Origin: CAJQQY01 sp045106765 | Lineage (GTDB): Bacteria > Bacteroidota > Bacteroidia > Chitinophagales > Saprospiraceae | Assembly (NCBI GenBank): GCA_045106765.1 | Contig: JBGCFD010000076.1 | Coordinates: 9,776-73,775 of the forward strand | DNA length: 64,000 bases | Direction: 5' to 3' | Part shown: one piece after another, positions 61,418-64,000 of the stretch | Position numbering within the stretch: the first letter of the stretch is position 1 | Layout: each line of letters opens with the position of its first letter | Notes under the pieces: generated by a model | The model's database searches: none | What the model saw: the letters and a program-made list of their open reading frames with translations, nothing else | Told to the model about the DNA's origin: nothing | Translations under genes and position numbers: made by a program

Positions 61418-64000
61418 ATGAAAAATATACCATCTCGATTTTTCCAAACCTTAATATTTGTGTGTGTTTACTTTTTCATTACTTCTTGTAATGAAACTAA
61501 ACCAGTAACTCTTGAATCCAATAATAGGATAAAACAAAAACATGAACCTAGTGATGAGTTCTTTTTACAAAGAATGGGCCCGGATGGGCATTTTGCTTTG
61601 GATGCTTACACGAATGCATTAAAGCAAATCAATCAACAAACCTTGACTCGAACCATCAATGGTTTTGAGGAGGAATGGACTACTCAAGGGCCTGGGAATA
61701 TTGGAGCACGGATCAATACCGTCAAAGTGCATCCCACCGATGAAAATATTATTTATACTGGCTTCTCTGATGGTGGAGTTTTTAAAACTACAGATGGAGG
61801 AACAACTTGGAATCCTATTTTTGATGACCAAGCTTTCTTGTCTATTGGAGATATAGAATTGGATCCACAGAATCCAGAAATTGTCTACGTAGGAACAGGT
61901 GATCTAAATGTTTCGGGTTATCCATTTATCGGAGATGGACTTCATCGAAGTATGGACGGAGGTGCAACTTGGACAAATTTAGGATTAGAAGAAACCCGAA
62001 TTATTTCCAAAATCATCATCGATCCTAATAATTCTAACAATATATTTACGGCGACAATGGGACTACCTTTTCAAAAAGGAAGTGACCGTGGAATTTATCG
62101 CTCCAATGATAATGGAAGTAGTTGGGAACAGGTACTTTTTATTAGCGATTCAACTGGAGTTTCTGAAATGGTGATGGATCCAAATGATCCACAAGTTTTA
62201 TATGCAATTGGATGGGATCGAATTCGAAATAATTTTGAATCAATTATTAGAGGAGAAGGAGCCAAGGTTTACAAAACTATTGATGGTGGAGATACTTGGA
62301 ATGTTTTGGAAGGAGGATTACCCAATGATATTGCTCATTCTAGAATGGGAATTACGATTTATGAAAATGATCCAAATATACTTTATGTCCAATATGTGGC
62401 AGCAAGTGGTTACCAATTGGAAGCAATTTACAAAACAGAAAATGCTGGAGTGACTTGGGATACTATTCCGATTAATGATGATATCAATGGATTGAGTGGG
62501 AATGCGATGGGAGGATTTGGATGGTATTTTGGAAAAATAAGAGTCAACCCTAATGATCCAAATGATATTTATTTATTAGGAGTAGATCTTTGGCGGACAA
62601 CTGATGCAGGAGAAAATTGGGATCGTGCAACACCTCCTTGGTGGTCTTACGATGTTCATGCGGACAAACATGATCTGATTTTTTTAAATGACGGAGGAGT
62701 ATTGTTAGGAACAGATGGTGGGCTGTATAAATCTGATGCAGATAATACTTTTTGGGAAGACATAGAAAATATTCCGACTACTCAACTTTATCGAGTAGCC
62801 TACAATCCACACGAACCAGATTTGTATTATGGTGGCGCTCAAGACAATGGATCGATGGGAGGAAATGCAGCGGAAATAAATAATTGGGCTAGAATCTATG
62901 GAGGTGATGGTTTTCAAATGGCTTTCGATCCTGACAATCCTGATCGGTTTTTTGTAGAAACGCAAAGAGGAAATATTGCTGTGACCCTCGATGGAGGAAA
63001 TAGCTATGATGGAGGTGACAATGGAATTGATAATGGTGATCGTAGAAATTGGGATATGCCTTATATCATCAGTCCTCATTTATCACAAATTCTTTATACA
63101 GGAACTTATCGAGTATATATGGGAGCAGGAGATATTCCTGATTGGGCACCAATAAGTGAAGATTTGACTGATGGGCCTGATGCCAATAGTCGTTATAACA
63201 ATATAACTGCAATTGATGAATCACCAATTGAAGATGGTTTACTGTATGTGGGAACTGGAGATGGAAATGTTTGGAGAGGTGAGAATGGTGGTGCTATTTG
63301 GACTTCAATTTCTGATGGATTACCTGATAAATATGTAACAGATGTGCTTGGTTCGCCTACTGATGTTAATGTTGCATACGTTACTTATTCTGGTTATCGA
63401 GATAATGATTTTTTGCCACGGATTTATCGTTCTGAAGATCAAGGAACTACTTGGGAAGATATTTCGAGTGACTTGCCAGATTTGGCGATTAATGAATTAT
63501 TAATAGTTCCAGAAACTGGTGATTCGGTTATGTTTGTCGCAACTGATGGAGGTGTTTACGGAACAGTAACCGCAGGTACTGAATGGGAAAGACTTGGAAC
63601 CAATATGCCAATTATTACTGTTTATGATCTGGTTATAAATGAAGAAAAAAACGAATTAGTAGCAGGAACTTTTGCTCGTTCGATTATGACTTATCCTTTG
63701 GATTCTATTTTTGCGATGGACACAATAATGGTTTCTAACAATACTCCTACAAAATTAGAAAATTCAGGAATTAAGATAATCCCAACAATTGCCACGCACT
63801 CCACTCAAATAAAAATTGAAAATACAGAACCGAATCGAACAGCAGAATTAGTGGTGATTTCGATGGATGGAAAATTGATGGATCAAGTATCTAATCTTTC
63901 AGGAAATGAAATTATTTATGATTTAGATATTTCTAATTACCCTGCTGGACAGTATTTTGTCAAAGTGAAAATTAGACATAAAGTGATTAATGCAGCTTTT
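61418..64000 (+). CDS. Asp-box (BNR/sortilin-like) repeat protein with T9SS sorting domain (cut by window end)
   Basis: The frame from ATG 61418 stays open for 861 codons to the window end. The N-terminus has a signal peptide with lipobox FFITSC (Cys24). At least six Asp-box repeats follow (TTDGGTTW, SMDGGATW, SNDNGSSW, TIDGGDTW, TTDAGENW, SEDQGTTW), indicating a GH74/sortilin/sialidase-like beta-propeller. The last residues (AELVVISMDGKLMDQVSN, then YPAGQYFVKVKI) are a nearly complete type A T9SS C-terminal sorting domain. Catalytic activity is not evident. Having both a lipobox and a T9SS signal is unusual. Confidence 0.8.
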   Translation, partial: MKNIPSRFFQTLIFVCVYFFITSCNETKPVTLESNNRIKQKHEPSDEFFLQRMGPDGHFALDAYTNALKQINQQTLTRTINGFEEEWTTQGPGNIGARINTVKVHPTDENIIYTGFSDGGVFKTTDGGTTWNPIFDDQAFLSIGDIELDPQNPEIVYVGTGDLNVSGYPFIGDGLHRSMDGGATWTNLGLEETRIISKIIIDPNNSNNIFTATMGLPFQKGSDRGIYRSNDNGSSWEQVLFISDSTGVSEMVMDPNDPQVLYAIGWDRIRNNFESIIRGEGAKVYKTIDGGDTWNVLEGGLPNDIAHSRMGITIYENDPNILYVQYVAASGYQLEAIYKTENAGVTWDTIPINDDINGLSGNAMGGFGWYFGKIRVNPNDPNDIYLLGVDLWRTTDAGENWDRATPPWWSYDVHADKHDLIFLNDGGVLLGTDGGLYKSDADNTFWEDIENIPTTQLYRVAYNPHEPDLYYGGAQDNGSMGGNAAEINNWARIYGGDGFQMAFDPDNPDRFFVETQRGNIAVTLDGGNSYDGGDNGIDNGDRRNWDMPYIISPHLSQILYTGTYRVYMGAGDIPDWAPISEDLTDGPDANSRYNNITAIDESPIEDGLLYVGTGDGNVWRGENGGAIWTSISDGLPDKYVTDVLGSPTDVNVAYVTYSGYRDNDFLPRIYRSEDQGTTWEDISSDLPDLAINELLIVPETGDSVMFVATDGGVYGTVTAGTEWERLGTNMPIITVYDLVINEEKNELVAGTFARSIMTYPLDSIFAMDTIMVSNNTPTKLENSGIKIIPTIATHSTQIKIENTEPNRTAELVVISMDGKLMDQVSNLSGNEIIYDLDISNYPAGQYFVKVKIRHKVINAAF

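Overview
The window looks like a chromosomal segment of a marine-type Bacteroidota bacterium, most likely in the Saprospiria/Lewinella neighbourhood (inference from gene style only). Evidence: AT-rich DNA, SusC/SusD outer-membrane uptake genes, many Sec/SPII lipoproteins, a type IX secretion C-terminal sorting domain, the Bacteroidota promoter pattern TTTG-N-TAnnTTTG, and few recognisable Shine-Dalgarno sequences. TAA, TAG and TGA are all used as ordinary stops. I found no rRNA, tRNA, CRISPR array, intact transposase or phage integrase.

Region 1 (1-13.9 kb) is a polysaccharide utilisation locus, probably for laminarin or another beta-1,3-glucan. A divergent membrane-spanning regulator (beta-propeller, Y_Y_Y, TM segment, coiled coil, LuxR-type HTH) faces susC, susD, a PKD-domain surface lipoprotein, two GH16 endo-glucanase lipoproteins and a GH3 beta-glucosidase lipoprotein. 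The cluster ends at a perfect bidirectional terminator. A good promoter precedes susC and a stem-loop follows susD.

Region 2 (13.9-24.3 kb) is mostly housekeeping: a TonB-C-like protein, a class IV aminotransferase, a small haem-b-like membrane protein, the arsenosugar pair (arsS plus a peroxidase-like partner), a lipoprotein pyrophosphatase, a GNAT/FemAB-like protein, an ECF sigma/anti-sigma/lipoprotein operon and lysA. Several fold-back repeats lie between these genes.

Region 3 (24.5-54.6 kb, all minus strand) is the main feature: a near-complete extracellular contractile injection system (eCIS) of the Afp/PVC/MAC/AlgoCIS kind. In transcription order it encodes a Pvc16-type cap, an unknown beta-rich protein, one sheath, two tube proteins, a DUF5908 mini-protein, a LysM adaptor, a VgrG-like spike, a PAAR tip, a gp25 wedge, two large baseplate proteins, a tape-measure protein and an AAA+ ATPase. 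A downstream accessory block follows: a 919-aa coiled-coil/beta protein, a 299-aa helical protein, a 299-aa protein of unknown fold, a dead gene whose four internal stops are each one G-to-A step from Trp, a GH25-like protein, a DUF1906-like protein, and two DUF4157 (eCIS-core) proteins. The DUF4157 heads are almost identical and the tails unrelated; this block is the likely cargo region.

Region 4 (55-64 kb) is mixed: a frameshifted and truncated surface-protein gene, a DinB-like protein, a lipoprotein with an HExxH motif, a TetM/EF-G-type GTPase, a small outer-membrane barrel, a fold-back element, rlmA, a membrane protein, and the start of a large Asp-box (BNR) repeat protein with a T9SS sorting domain that runs off the window.
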